This document shows positions 8,546-16,275 of a DNA stretch of 64,000 nt, one piece after another. Source of the stretch: Deferribacter abyssi (GTDB lineage Bacteria; Chrysiogenota; Deferribacteres; Deferribacterales; Deferribacteraceae); NCBI RefSeq assembly GCF_049472655.1, contig NZ_JAQNCS010000003.1, positions 127,891 to 191,890 on the forward strand, given 5' to 3'. A program made the position numbers and the translations under genes. The notes beneath the pieces were generated by a model that was not told the DNA's origin, did not search any database, and was given only the letters and a program-made list of their open reading frames with translations. Position 1 is the first letter of the stretch. Each line of letters opens with the position of its first letter.

Positions 8546-9228
8546 CTCTCCATATGCTGTAAAGTCACTTCTTTTTTATCAACATTAAAATAATTTCTAT
8601 AAAAAATAGGTCTCACACCATAATCTAGAGCCTTTTCATACTCCTTACAGTACATACTATCTATTTGCCAAGCACATTCAAAAACATTTGAGTTTACAGC
8701 AACTACATAAAAAATATAACAATCATAACCTCGCCTTGACATTTCTACTAATAAACGTAAATGTTTTCTTCCTCTTTCTGTCTTTGCATCAGGAAATGCA
8801 GCATGTCCATTATCATTTAACAAAGTAACATTCTTAACTTCAATCAAGATTTTTTTCCCACAATTTTCTAAATAAAAATCAATTCTACTATTCCCTATGA
8901 CATATTCTCTTTTTAAAAAATCATAAGGATAAAACTCATTAATACACCCATTCTTTATATGATACTCCACTATTTTATTCACATTTATTGTATTGGTGTA
9001 AACCCAGTAATCATTTAATTGAAAACCTTCAACAGTGTATTTGTATTTTCTTTTTTGATTGTTAGAAATAGAAAGGGCTATCAAACAACCTTCGTTTAAA
9101 AGCCCTTTCATTGAACCTGTGTTTGGATTAAAAGCCGTTTCAACTATTCCATCTTTTTCAAAATCAATAATAAACCGTTTATATCTTCTTAAGAACTTAC
9201 CAATTATAATATTGTCAAACTTAAACAT
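8542..9228 (-). CDS. sfsA: Sugar fermentation stimulation protein homologue SfsA
   Basis: 228 residues from the ATG at 9228 (a GTG at 9231 is one codon upstream). Characteristic SfsA motifs are visible: FNPNTGSMKGLL near residue 34, SRIDFYLE near residue 115, EVKNVTLL, then AAFPDAKTERGRKHLRLL. The E-K and D/E arrangement resembles a restriction-endonuclease-like fold with an N-terminal OB-like domain; family members have been described as DNA-binding or nuclease-like, and the physiological role is unsettled. It overlaps the 3' end of the upstream symporter gene by 8 bp, so the two are probably co-transcribed. The family call is firm. Confidence 0.93.
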   Translation of the reverse strand: MFKFDNIIIGKFLRRYKRFIIDFEKDGIVETAFNPNTGSMKGLLNEGCLIALSISNNQKRKYKYTVEGFQLNDYWVYTNTINVNKIVEYHIKNGCINEFYPYDFLKREYVIGNSRIDFYLENCGKKILIEVKNVTLLNDNGHAAFPDAKTERGRKHLRLLVEMSRRGYDCYIFYVVAVNSNVFECAWQIDSMYCKEYEKALDYGVRPIFYRNYFNVDKKEVTLQHMES

Positions 9229-10567
9229 CACTCATTTTATCTTTTGTAACTTTAACAAGAACACCTGAAAGCATCAACAACCCTATAAGGTTTGGGATCG
9301 CCATCATACCATTAAATAGATCTGCCATATCCCAAACAAAATCTGTTTTCCTTAGTGCACCATAAAATACACTTAAACAGTATATCACTTTATAAAAATA
9401 ACTAAATTTATAACCAAATAAGAATTTAGCACATTGTTCACCATAATACGACCACCCTAGGATTGTAGAGTATGCAAAGAAAACCAAAGCTAAAGCTAAA
9501 AAAGTTTTACCACTTCCTCCAAAAACAGTAACAAATGCTGCAGCAGTCAGCTCAGTGCTAGTCTTACCACTATCCCAGACACCAGTTAAAAGAATAACAA
9601 AAGCAGTCAAAGAACAAATTATGATAGTATCAAAGAAAACACCTGTCATCGCTACAAGCCCCTGCCTTACAGCATTATCTGTTTTAGCAGCAGCATGAGC
9701 TATAGGAGCACTACCAAGACCTGCTTCGTTTGAAAAAACACCTCTTGCGACTCCATATCTAATTGCATCTCTAACTGCTGCACCAGCAAATCCTCCAACT
9801 GCAGCCACAGGTGAAAAAGCTGATTCAAAAATAAGACGCAACACATAAAAGAACTGATCAATTTTCATAAAAATTACAATTATAGCAAAAATAAAATAAA
9901 AAACTGCCATAAATGGTACGATTTTCTCAGTTACCTTCCCAATTCTCTTAATACCACCGATTATTACAAGTGCAGTCAAAATCATCAAAACAAAACCAGT
10001 AACACCTTTTGGTAAACTAAAGGCATCATTAATTGCTAAAGCAACAGAATGAGACTGCACCATACTTCCTATACCAAAGGAAGCAACAATCCCAAAAACT
10101 GCAAAAGAAAATCCTAGTAATGCTCCAAGCCATTTTACTTGCAATCCCTCTTTTAAATAAAACATAGGACCACCAATGGTTGAACCATCTTCTAGTTTTC
10201 GTCTGAAAGTTATAGCAAGAACAGCCTCAGCATATTTAGTAGCCATTCCAAAAAAAGCCGATAGCCACATCCAAAAAATAGCACCAGGACCACCAGTAGC
10301 AATAGCTGTAGCCACACCAGCAATATTACCAGTCCCAATAGTAGCGGAAAGAGCTGTGGTTAAAGCTTGAAAAGGTGTAATATCTCCATTGGCTTTTTCA
10401 GTATTTACTGTTTTAAAAACCAGTTTCAAAGCTTTTGGGAGCATTAACACCTGAACAAATTTTAATCTTACAGTAAGTAACACACCAGTACCAATAAGTA
10501 AAACAAGCATAAAAGGTCCCCAGACTATAGAATCAAGCTGGGTTATCAACAAATGTAAATCATCCAT
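9221..10567 (-). CDS. Sodium:alanine/glycine symporter (AGCS family)
   Basis: 448 residues with about ten transmembrane helices. AGCS hallmarks are seen: LDSIVWGPFMLVLLIGTGVLLTVRL at the N-terminus, ATIGTGNIAGVATAI, GGPGAIFWMW, and GVFSNEAGLGSAPIAHAAAKT. It imports alanine or glycine with sodium (or protons) across the inner membrane. The start has AGAGGTG four bases before ATG. sfsA is coupled downstream. It is divergent from the lytic transglycosylase gene with only 94 bp between starts, so the two promoters share that interval. Confidence 0.95.
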   Translation of the reverse strand: MDDLHLLITQLDSIVWGPFMLVLLIGTGVLLTVRLKFVQVLMLPKALKLVFKTVNTEKANGDITPFQALTTALSATIGTGNIAGVATAIATGGPGAIFWMWLSAFFGMATKYAEAVLAITFRRKLEDGSTIGGPMFYLKEGLQVKWLGALLGFSFAVFGIVASFGIGSMVQSHSVALAINDAFSLPKGVTGFVLMILTALVIIGGIKRIGKVTEKIVPFMAVFYFIFAIIVIFMKIDQFFYVLRLIFESAFSPVAAVGGFAGAAVRDAIRYGVARGVFSNEAGLGSAPIAHAAAKTDNAVRQGLVAMTGVFFDTIIICSLTAFVILLTGVWDSGKTSTELTAAAFVTVFGGSGKTFLALALVFFAYSTILGWSYYGEQCAKFLFGYKFSYFYKVIYCLSVFYGALRKTDFVWDMADLFNGMMAIPNLIGLLMLSGVLVKVTKDKMSDV

Positions 10568-10661
10568 CTTTCACCTCTTAAAAAATCATTTACAAATTTC
10601 TATAATTGTATATTTTGAAAGACAGTAATATAAAATTTTTAATGATTTTTCAAGGTTAACA

Positions 10662-11363
10662 ATGGTAATTAAGAACAATTTATATTTTATGAAAGACTTT
10701 TTAAAAGTTATCTTCTTCACATTATTAATATTTAGTTTATATATTAATACATTCACAATATATCTCTTTGATACAATTAATAAACAAGAATTTAATATTA
10801 ATAAAGCAGAAAGCAAAATGGCAGCTTTGATAGAAGAAAAAGAAAAAGCAAGGTATTTAATTAGTAAATACAACCAGATAATAGATATAAATAACGTTTT
10901 AATATATTTTACTAATGGAAACGTAAGATATTCCACAATGGATATTGCTTATACTATAGTGGATGAATCTAGAAAAAATAAAATCGATCCTTACCTTGTA
11001 CTTTCACTTATTCTTACAGAAAGCTCCTTTAATCATAGAAGTATTTCGAGGAAAGGAGCTATAGGACTAATGCAAATTTTACCAAATACTGCTTACTATA
11101 TCTCAAAATTCAAAGATGACATTGACATTTCTCATAAAAAAGAACTTTTTGACCCAATTACTAACATAAAAATTGGAGTAAGTTATTTTGCTTATCTTTT
11201 AAAAAAATATAATGGTAACATAAAATATGCAATTATAGCCTATAACCTAGGGCCATCAAATCTAAATTACAGACTCAGAAAAAAGAAAAAGGTTCCAAAG
11301 TTCTATTATAACAGAGTAATCAGAAATTATCAGCTTATCTCAAATGTGAAAAACAGCGCATAA
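10662..11363 (+). CDS. Membrane-anchored lytic transglycosylase (SLT domain)
   Basis: 233 residues. One N-terminal transmembrane anchor (residues ~12-35) is followed by a short coiled stretch. The C-terminal half (from ~residue 100) is a soluble-lytic-transglycosylase domain: DPYLVLSLILTESSF contains the catalytic glutamate, GAIGLMQILPNTA is the second motif, and AIIAYNLGPSN the third. It cleaves peptidoglycan glycan strands with 1,6-anhydro formation in the periplasm. An internal ATG at 10689 is an alternative start. I chose 10662 because an AGG precedes it by seven bases. A complementary-strand open frame over the same DNA looks like a shadow. Confidence 0.9.
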   Translation: MVIKNNLYFMKDFLKVIFFTLLIFSLYINTFTIYLFDTINKQEFNINKAESKMAALIEEKEKARYLISKYNQIIDINNVLIYFTNGNVRYSTMDIAYTIVDESRKNKIDPYLVLSLILTESSFNHRSISRKGAIGLMQILPNTAYYISKFKDDIDISHKKELFDPITNIKIGVSYFAYLLKKYNGNIKYAIIAYNLGPSNLNYRLRKKKKVPKFYYNRVIRNYQLISNVKNSA

Positions 11364-11523
11364 AAATTAGGCTAAGGTTTAGGTTGAGAGTACTACTAGC
11401 AACTATACATAACTATTACAAAAATTTAGTACCTAAAAAGCTACCATAACCTAAAATTATTTAATTCATTTTAACAACTCCTAAGAATAAGTTATTTATG
11501 TCATACCACTTTGTATAAGTGTA
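11364..11523. other. Gap between transglycosylase gene and CRISPR-flanking element
   Basis: AT-rich DNA with no open frame supported by a ribosome-binding site and no hairpin with a T-tract that I could find. Nothing recognised. Confidence 0.4.
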
Positions 11524-11668
11524 CTGGCTTTGCCAGAGTTGTTTATTTCTCGTATTACGTTTTTCTGATATTGCAAAAGGATATAATTGGAATTCCACCT
11601 TTACAACAATTAACAATTTACGTTTCACGATTCACGAATCACGACTTACGCTGGCACGAAAGTGCCAG
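11524..11668. repeat. Hairpin-bounded 145-bp element beside CRISPR array 1
   Basis: The left boundary is the hairpin CTGGCTTTGCCAG (11524-11536), the right boundary CTGGCACGAAAGTGCCAG (11651-11668). Just inside the right end is a CACGA-rich run (11626-11650). The same two hairpins and a similar CACG-rich run bound the larger element beside array 2 (17714-18189), so this looks like a gene-less, MITE-like copy of that element. It stops 3 bp before the leader-distal CRISPR repeat. Confidence 0.55.
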
Positions 11669-11671
11669 TCC

Positions 11672-11782
11672 GTCGCAATCCCTTCGAACAGGGTAACAAA
11701 TTCTAACAAAAACTAAAAAATTAGAAGACAATTTTAATCCATATATGTCGCAATCCCTTCGAACAGGGTAACAAATTCTAAC
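11672..11782 (-). CRISPR. CRISPR array 1 (2 repeats, 1 spacer)
   Basis: 36-bp repeats at 11672-11707 and 11747-11782 with one 39-bp spacer. On the plus strand each repeat begins GTCGCAATCCC and ends AAATTCTAAC; the internal CCCT-TCGAAC-AGGG can form a small hairpin. On the minus strand the repeat ends ATTGCGAC, matching the 8-nt 5' crRNA tag expected for a type III system. With the leader-like DNA on the right, this indicates leftward transcription. The repeats differ from array 2 by one base near the end (CTAAC versus CTGAC). The array lies just past cas2. Confidence 0.93.
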
Positions 11783-12149
11783 TGTTCAACTATTTTATAA
11801 CAGGTTATTAAGGAGATAGCAACCCATTTTTAAAGTTCTCTGTTTTATTTTTGAGTACTTTTTGAAAGGGGATACCCATACCTTGCAATTTATTGATAAA
11901 TAACGACAAAAAAATTAGTGTTCACAATAAATAAACTATAACTAACATATTAATAAATAATATTTTTCCAAAATAACTATCTTTCAAAAATAGAACTTTA
12001 AAAAATAAGGTAATTTATTGATAGATAATAACAAACAGTAAAACAAATCACTTCTCAGAAATCAAAACTGCCTTAGATGCACATTTTTTAATCACCTTAT
12101 CACAAAAAAATATTAGATTGTCAAACACCTTTTTTAATTATAACATAAA
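11783..12149 (-). promoter_or_regulatory. CRISPR leader 1
   Basis: About 365 bp of very AT-rich DNA between cas2 and array 1, highly similar along its length to leader 2 (18532-18890). Shared landmarks are a block beginning AGATAGCAACCCATTTTTAA, several copies of TTATTGATAAATAAC-like words, and the distal CACATTTTTTAATCACCTTA. Read leftward it holds TTGACA (12119-12124), a 16-nt spacer and TGATAA (12097-12102), a candidate promoter. The repeated TTGATAAATAAC words may be integrase or host-factor sites (inference). Confidence 0.7.
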
Positions 12150-12431
12150 CTAAAAAATCAGCAAATCAGTATCATCATTTATAGTACCAAGTCCAGATAC
12201 TTCAACTGAATCTCTACAACCTTTACATAAAAAATAATACCTTACAGAATCGGTGTTAAAATCGATTGTTTTTTCTACAAAATTCTTAATTTTTATTAGA
12301 TCAGCATCTGTAATAATGCATTCAAAAACACTCTTTTGAACTCTCATTCCATAATTTTTTAAAAATTTCTCTACACGACTTCTTTTAAGGTCATCTGATA
12401 TATCATAAGAAATTAGATAAAATTTCTTCAC
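12150..12431 (-). CDS. cas2: CRISPR-associated endonuclease Cas2
   Basis: 93 residues, normal for Cas2. The ferredoxin-like start KKFYLISYDISDDLKRSRVEKFLKNYG contains the conserved aspartate, followed by RVQKSVFECIIT, the standard Cas2 pattern. Cas2 dimerises and bridges two Cas1 dimers in the spacer-integration complex. It overlaps the cas1 stop by 4 bp and is the last gene before leader 1, so new spacers would be added directly next to it. CKGC late in the protein is a small extra cysteine pair. Confidence 0.96.
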   Translation of the reverse strand: MKKFYLISYDISDDLKRSRVEKFLKNYGMRVQKSVFECIITDADLIKIKNFVEKTIDFNTDSVRYYFLCKGCRDSVEVSGLGTINDDTDLLIF

Positions 12432-13429
12432 TGTAATTTAAATCCTTTATACTCAGTTTTATCTATTAAAGCTTTTGAAAATAAATATGTTTGATATCTC
12501 ATTATCTTTCTTAAAGATTCTTTTCTGCCAGTATTTTCATTAAAAAATTCTGTTTTTAAGCGTTTTTCAAACAAGGAAATCAATTTTTTCTTACCAAAAA
12601 TTGTCAATTTTACAGGCAATTCCTCATCCTCATTTTTAACAAAATCATCAATATTGAAAATCATTTTGTTTACAGCACTTATAATCATATAATCAACAGC
12701 AACCGACCTATACTCCTCCATTAAGTCTAAAACAAGAGACGGTTTCCCATAATCATCAGAATGATAAACTCCTAAATAAGGATCCAATCCCACAATATTA
12801 ATAAATCCTCTAACCACATTCATTAAAAGTGTATAAGCAAAACTCAATAACGCATTAAACTCATTTTCAGGAGGCCTTCTTGTTCTTTTTACAAATTTTA
12901 GCGATTTGTTTGTAATCAAATAATCAAAACACTCAAAATAAATATTTGAGGCAATCCCTTCAATACCAAGCAATTCATCTTTATTTTTAGCAAAAGCTAC
13001 TTTTTTCAGATGCACAGTTAAAAGATGTAATCTTTTAACTACTTCATCCTGTTTATGGTAATAATTCAATTTTCTAATAACTTGACGCATATTATAAATT
13101 TTCTGATAAACAATATTTTTGGCTAACATAAATTTCAATGTCTCATCAAAGGCAACTTTAAACTGCTCCTTTCTTAATTCGATATTCTTGCCAAATTCTG
13201 ACACAAGACGTCCCAGGTATCTTCCATCCAAAGTGGTAAATACAGTATCTATTCTTTTTTTAAGCATAAACTTTAGTGCTTGAGTGGAAATAGAGATATT
13301 TCCCATTATCACTATTTGATCCAAATCTTTTGTAAGCAAATCCATAAGTTTTTGGCCATCTTTGGCAACAATGAGACGTTCACCAGCAATCGTTATTTGA
13401 GAGCCTTGCTCTGTGAGGTAAACAATCAT
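12428..13429 (-). CDS. cas1: CRISPR-associated integrase Cas1
   Basis: 333 residues. The N-terminal beta domain is MIVYLTEQGSQITIAGERLIV. The C-terminal helical domain contains the metal-binding glutamate in PENEFNALLSFAYTLL, the histidine in GVYHSDDYGKPSLVLDLMEEYR and the final glutamate in the same stretch, so the active site looks intact. Cas1 inserts protospacers into the array at the leader end. It is coupled by 4-bp overlaps to both the primase-polymerase gene upstream and cas2 downstream, making a three-gene adaptation cassette. Closest in look to Cas1 of type III and I-B systems. Confidence 0.97.
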   Translation of the reverse strand: MIVYLTEQGSQITIAGERLIVAKDGQKLMDLLTKDLDQIVIMGNISISTQALKFMLKKRIDTVFTTLDGRYLGRLVSEFGKNIELRKEQFKVAFDETLKFMLAKNIVYQKIYNMRQVIRKLNYYHKQDEVVKRLHLLTVHLKKVAFAKNKDELLGIEGIASNIYFECFDYLITNKSLKFVKRTRRPPENEFNALLSFAYTLLMNVVRGFINIVGLDPYLGVYHSDDYGKPSLVLDLMEEYRSVAVDYMIISAVNKMIFNIDDFVKNEDEELPVKLTIFGKKKLISLFEKRLKTEFFNENTGRKESLRKIMRYQTYLFSKALIDKTEYKGFKLQ

Positions 13430-15216
13430 AGTTTTATACTAAAAGTAGTTTTTCCATTTTCTTCTACTTTTACTAACGTTCCTGAGGGGGTATTAATTTC
13501 ATTTACTCCAGCTTCTTCAAACAGTTTTGCAAATATTTCTTCATAATGAGTCAATAATCTTTTTATCTCAAAAAATTCTTTTTTAATCTTTAAATACTCT
13601 TCAATTATGTGTTGAATATTAACCATATCAAGATTTGCTTTAATAAATTTTGATTTATCTAAAAACTTTTTCTTAAGATGTAAAACAGGAGAAGGATACG
13701 CTCCAAGATTTTCATCAAACAAACAATTGCAATCAACTTTTGAAGTAGTTTCAGGTAATCTTGATCTTATTTTAGCACATGAAATGGGATTACCATTTAA
13801 CTTTGATTTTAAAAACTTATCTGAAGATATATTATAACATTTTGAAAAAATATAATTTACTGCATTTGGACCTTCTTCAAGATAACCAAGCGTATGGGTT
13901 AAAACAACAATCTCATCGGCAGATAACTCATTTTGATTCAATGCCTTTTTATAAATACTTTTTAACACAGGACATTTATAAAGAATGTATTGTAATTCTT
14001 CATCATTTTCAGGAATATATTTTTGAACATAAACAGGTAATTCCACTTTTTCAGCTGGCTTGATTTGATGTTTTTCTACAATATCAAAATTCTCTTTCAC
14101 TTTGTAATAAGAAAGGTAGTTTATTAAGTCTTTTTGAGAAACCCTTTTAACATTTTTCAAATACTCATTAAGGTCCTTAATCTTTCCTTTTTCATTATAA
14201 AAAAAACTTCTTTTGCCGCTCTTTAAATGAATACCAAGAGGCATTTTAACTAAATTGCCGAGACCATCTTTTCTTACAAAATTTTGCTTCGGAAATACTT
14301 CAACAACAATATCTGGTGATACTCTATCAATGTTTTCTACCAATAAATCACCAAATTTTTTCGCAATTCTTGATGGCACAGGCTTATCAAAAAATATCCA
14401 ACAATGGCGCCCTTTGTAACCACTATCCTCTAAATAAGTATAAATATTAAACTTATTACACTCTTCTTGCACTAACCTTGCTTGTTTGTTCAAAAGCGAT
14501 TGCATTTCCGCCCATTTTTTCTCATCAGTTAACACATTTTTTAATGCATACTTTGCAACATCTACATCAAAAACCATCCATGTAACAGTGCTATCTATCC
14601 TCAACTGATAAATTCCCACAGATATATTGCCCTGAAGATGATTTTTTATAACCTTTTCACTTAAAGGCTCATAAACAGGGATATAGCCACAATCACCTTT
14701 CTGATTTTTCCATTGTCTTGCATAAACACCTTCTCTACCATTAAACAAATTATATAAAAGATTTATTGTAATATCATCATATTCCATTTCTTCTACTTTG
14801 TATAATTGAGCCTTATCTTCAAAAATTTCTCTAAAATACTTATCTTGAGTAACATTATAGGCTATATCAGCTAATTTTTTTGCTCTATCAACTTTATCAT
14901 GCTCTAACAAGATACCAATTAACTGCTTATAATAGTTTCCATTTTTAGGATTTAATGAAAGAAGATTTGTTAGAATTTTGATTGCTCTTTTGGGATTAAC
15001 ATCATTCAAGTAATATTCCAGCAGTTTTTCATAAATATTGATTTTAGTATTTTTATCATCTGTTTTGCCAAGAGCTATATTGTAGCACGTTATCGCTTTT
15101 GCAACATCTCCTTTATCTTCAAAAGTTTTTGCCATTTCCAACAACTTTTCAAATGACAATTGATAAGGTTTTTCAAATTCATCAAAAACAAAATCTTTTG
15201 ATGAAGTCATAGCCAC
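13426..15216 (-). CDS. CRISPR-associated primase-polymerase (TPR + AEP domains, CAPP-like)
   Basis: 596 residues. Residues ~20-135 look like TPR helices (KGDVAKAITCYNIALG, NPKRAIKILTNLLSLNP). Residues ~150-345 are an archaeo-eukaryotic primase domain of the type found in TOTE conflict systems: LFNGREGVYARQW, then catalytic FDVDV (D217, D219), SGYKGRHCWIFF (S265, H271), VVEVFPKQ (E306) and GIHLKSGKRSFF. The C-terminal part has spaced cysteines (YKCP, SKCYN, ISCAKIRSRLPE, DCNC) that recall the iron-sulphur domain of primase large subunits. Family knowledge: CRISPR-associated prim-pols adjoin Cas1/Cas2 and are implicated in spacer acquisition. The stop overlaps cas1. The start is GTG 15216 or ATG 15210, the latter close behind a GAGGGTGG sequence. 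Confidence 0.88.
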   Translation of the reverse strand: MAMTSSKDFVFDEFEKPYQLSFEKLLEMAKTFEDKGDVAKAITCYNIALGKTDDKNTKINIYEKLLEYYLNDVNPKRAIKILTNLLSLNPKNGNYYKQLIGILLEHDKVDRAKKLADIAYNVTQDKYFREIFEDKAQLYKVEEMEYDDITINLLYNLFNGREGVYARQWKNQKGDCGYIPVYEPLSEKVIKNHLQGNISVGIYQLRIDSTVTWMVFDVDVAKYALKNVLTDEKKWAEMQSLLNKQARLVQEECNKFNIYTYLEDSGYKGRHCWIFFDKPVPSRIAKKFGDLLVENIDRVSPDIVVEVFPKQNFVRKDGLGNLVKMPLGIHLKSGKRSFFYNEKGKIKDLNEYLKNVKRVSQKDLINYLSYYKVKENFDIVEKHQIKPAEKVELPVYVQKYIPENDEELQYILYKCPVLKSIYKKALNQNELSADEIVVLTHTLGYLEEGPNAVNYIFSKCYNISSDKFLKSKLNGNPISCAKIRSRLPETTSKVDCNCLFDENLGAYPSPVLHLKKKFLDKSKFIKANLDMVNIQHIIEEYLKIKKEFFEIKRLLTHYEEIFAKLFEEAGVNEINTPSGTLVKVEENGKTTFSIKL

Positions 15217-15219
15217 CCT

Positions 15220-16275
15220 CTATAAATAAAGCTTTTCTCCAAGCATCTCTTTAACAAAATCAATAGCTTCTTCTACTACCTCAAACTTGACGATTTGTTT
15301 ACCTAATTTACATCTCAATTCATATTTTAACATATTACCGCCAACCAATTCTTTGAAAAGTAAACATGTTTCATCATAGAAATGTGGAGAAAACTCATCG
15401 AAAATAATACGAATAACATTTCCTGCAGCAATCGTTAATGCTTTTTTCAAAATTTTGCGAACATCTGCTTCCTTTATATCACTCAACTTTCTAATATTAT
15501 CACCAAAAAGTGTGCTATGTGCCTTGTAAACAGAAATAGGGAAATCAGAACTTACCTCAGTAAAAATATTTTTATTTGCATAAAACCTCATTATCAGACT
15601 GCCTATTGGAGAAAACACATAACGATTACCATCCTTTTCAAATAAAACATTCATCATTTCAGGCATCTCACCAATCAGTTTTACTGCTGTTTTTTTATCG
15701 ACTTTAAACACTTTATAAATTTTCGTCAGATTTTTTTTGATGATTTCAATATCGAAATTGATAGGCATAGGTGGCATTTCTATAATACTCTTAAAATCTT
15801 CGTGAATATAAAAAACAGGAATTCTAAAAAGCATGCCTATGAGCGTTGCATACGCGGTTTCTGCCTTATAGCCACCAGTAGCTACAATTTTCACATCTAT
15901 GTTTTCCTCAATAATCGAAACAATCGTATTTATGAGATTTTTTACCCCTTTTTTCGAAAACTGTGTAAAGTCTTTCGTCAAATACTCAATCTTTTTTTCA
16001 AAAACAAAGTAAAATCCATTTGCTTCAAGCACATATTTCAAAAATTTAGATGACTTTTTACCTTCTTCGTCATCAGAATACAAAATGAAAAAGTTATCAT
16101 TTTTTTGTATATTTAACCTTTTCAAGGTATTCAATTCTGCACTAAGCTTATCCCATGGCATAGATTTCAAATAATCTTTTACATTTTCCAAACTAACTGA
16201 TTGATAGTCCAAATTTTTCATCTTAGCCATATTAGTTAAAATAGATGTACCCACGGTAATAATATACGTAGCCAT
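15220..16275 (-). CDS. CARF-domain protein, APE2256/TIGR02619 type (Csm6-like)
   Basis: 351 residues. The N-terminal ~190 residues form a CARF (cyclic-oligoadenylate-binding) Rossmann domain: YIITVGTSILTN at the start, YSDDEEGKKSSKF, then ATGGYKAETAYATLIGML and a PVFYIHEDFKSIIEMPPMPI stretch that is diagnostic of the APE2256 group. When Cas10 makes cyclic oligoadenylates, such proteins act as allosteric effectors or ring nucleases. I find no R-X4-6-H HEPN motif in residues 190-351, unlike classic Csm6, so the effector domain is unassigned. Its start overlaps the stop of the upstream CARF-HEPN gene (TGATG). It lies 4 bp before the primase-polymerase gene. Confidence 0.85.
   Translation of the reverse strand: MATYIITVGTSILTNMAKMKNLDYQSVSLENVKDYLKSMPWDKLSAELNTLKRLNIQKNDNFFILYSDDEEGKKSSKFLKYVLEANGFYFVFEKKIEYLTKDFTQFSKKGVKNLINTIVSIIEENIDVKIVATGGYKAETAYATLIGMLFRIPVFYIHEDFKSIIEMPPMPINFDIEIIKKNLTKIYKVFKVDKKTAVKLIGEMPEMMNVLFEKDGNRYVFSPIGSLIMRFYANKNIFTEVSSDFPISVYKAHSTLFGDNIRKLSDIKEADVRKILKKALTIAAGNVIRIIFDEFSPHFYDETCLLFKELVGGNMLKYELRCKLGKQIVKFEVVEEAIDFVKEMLGEKLYL

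Noticed and set aside
10586..10936. 116-residue minus-strand open frame upstream of the symporter.
   Set aside because: It lies opposite the signal/anchor region of the lytic transglycosylase gene, has no ribosome-binding site and shows only low-complexity AT-derived residues.
11511..11716. Two short plus-strand open frames across the hairpin element and first repeat of array 1.
   Set aside because: They run through the CRISPR repeat and hairpins and have no ribosome-binding site or family resemblance.
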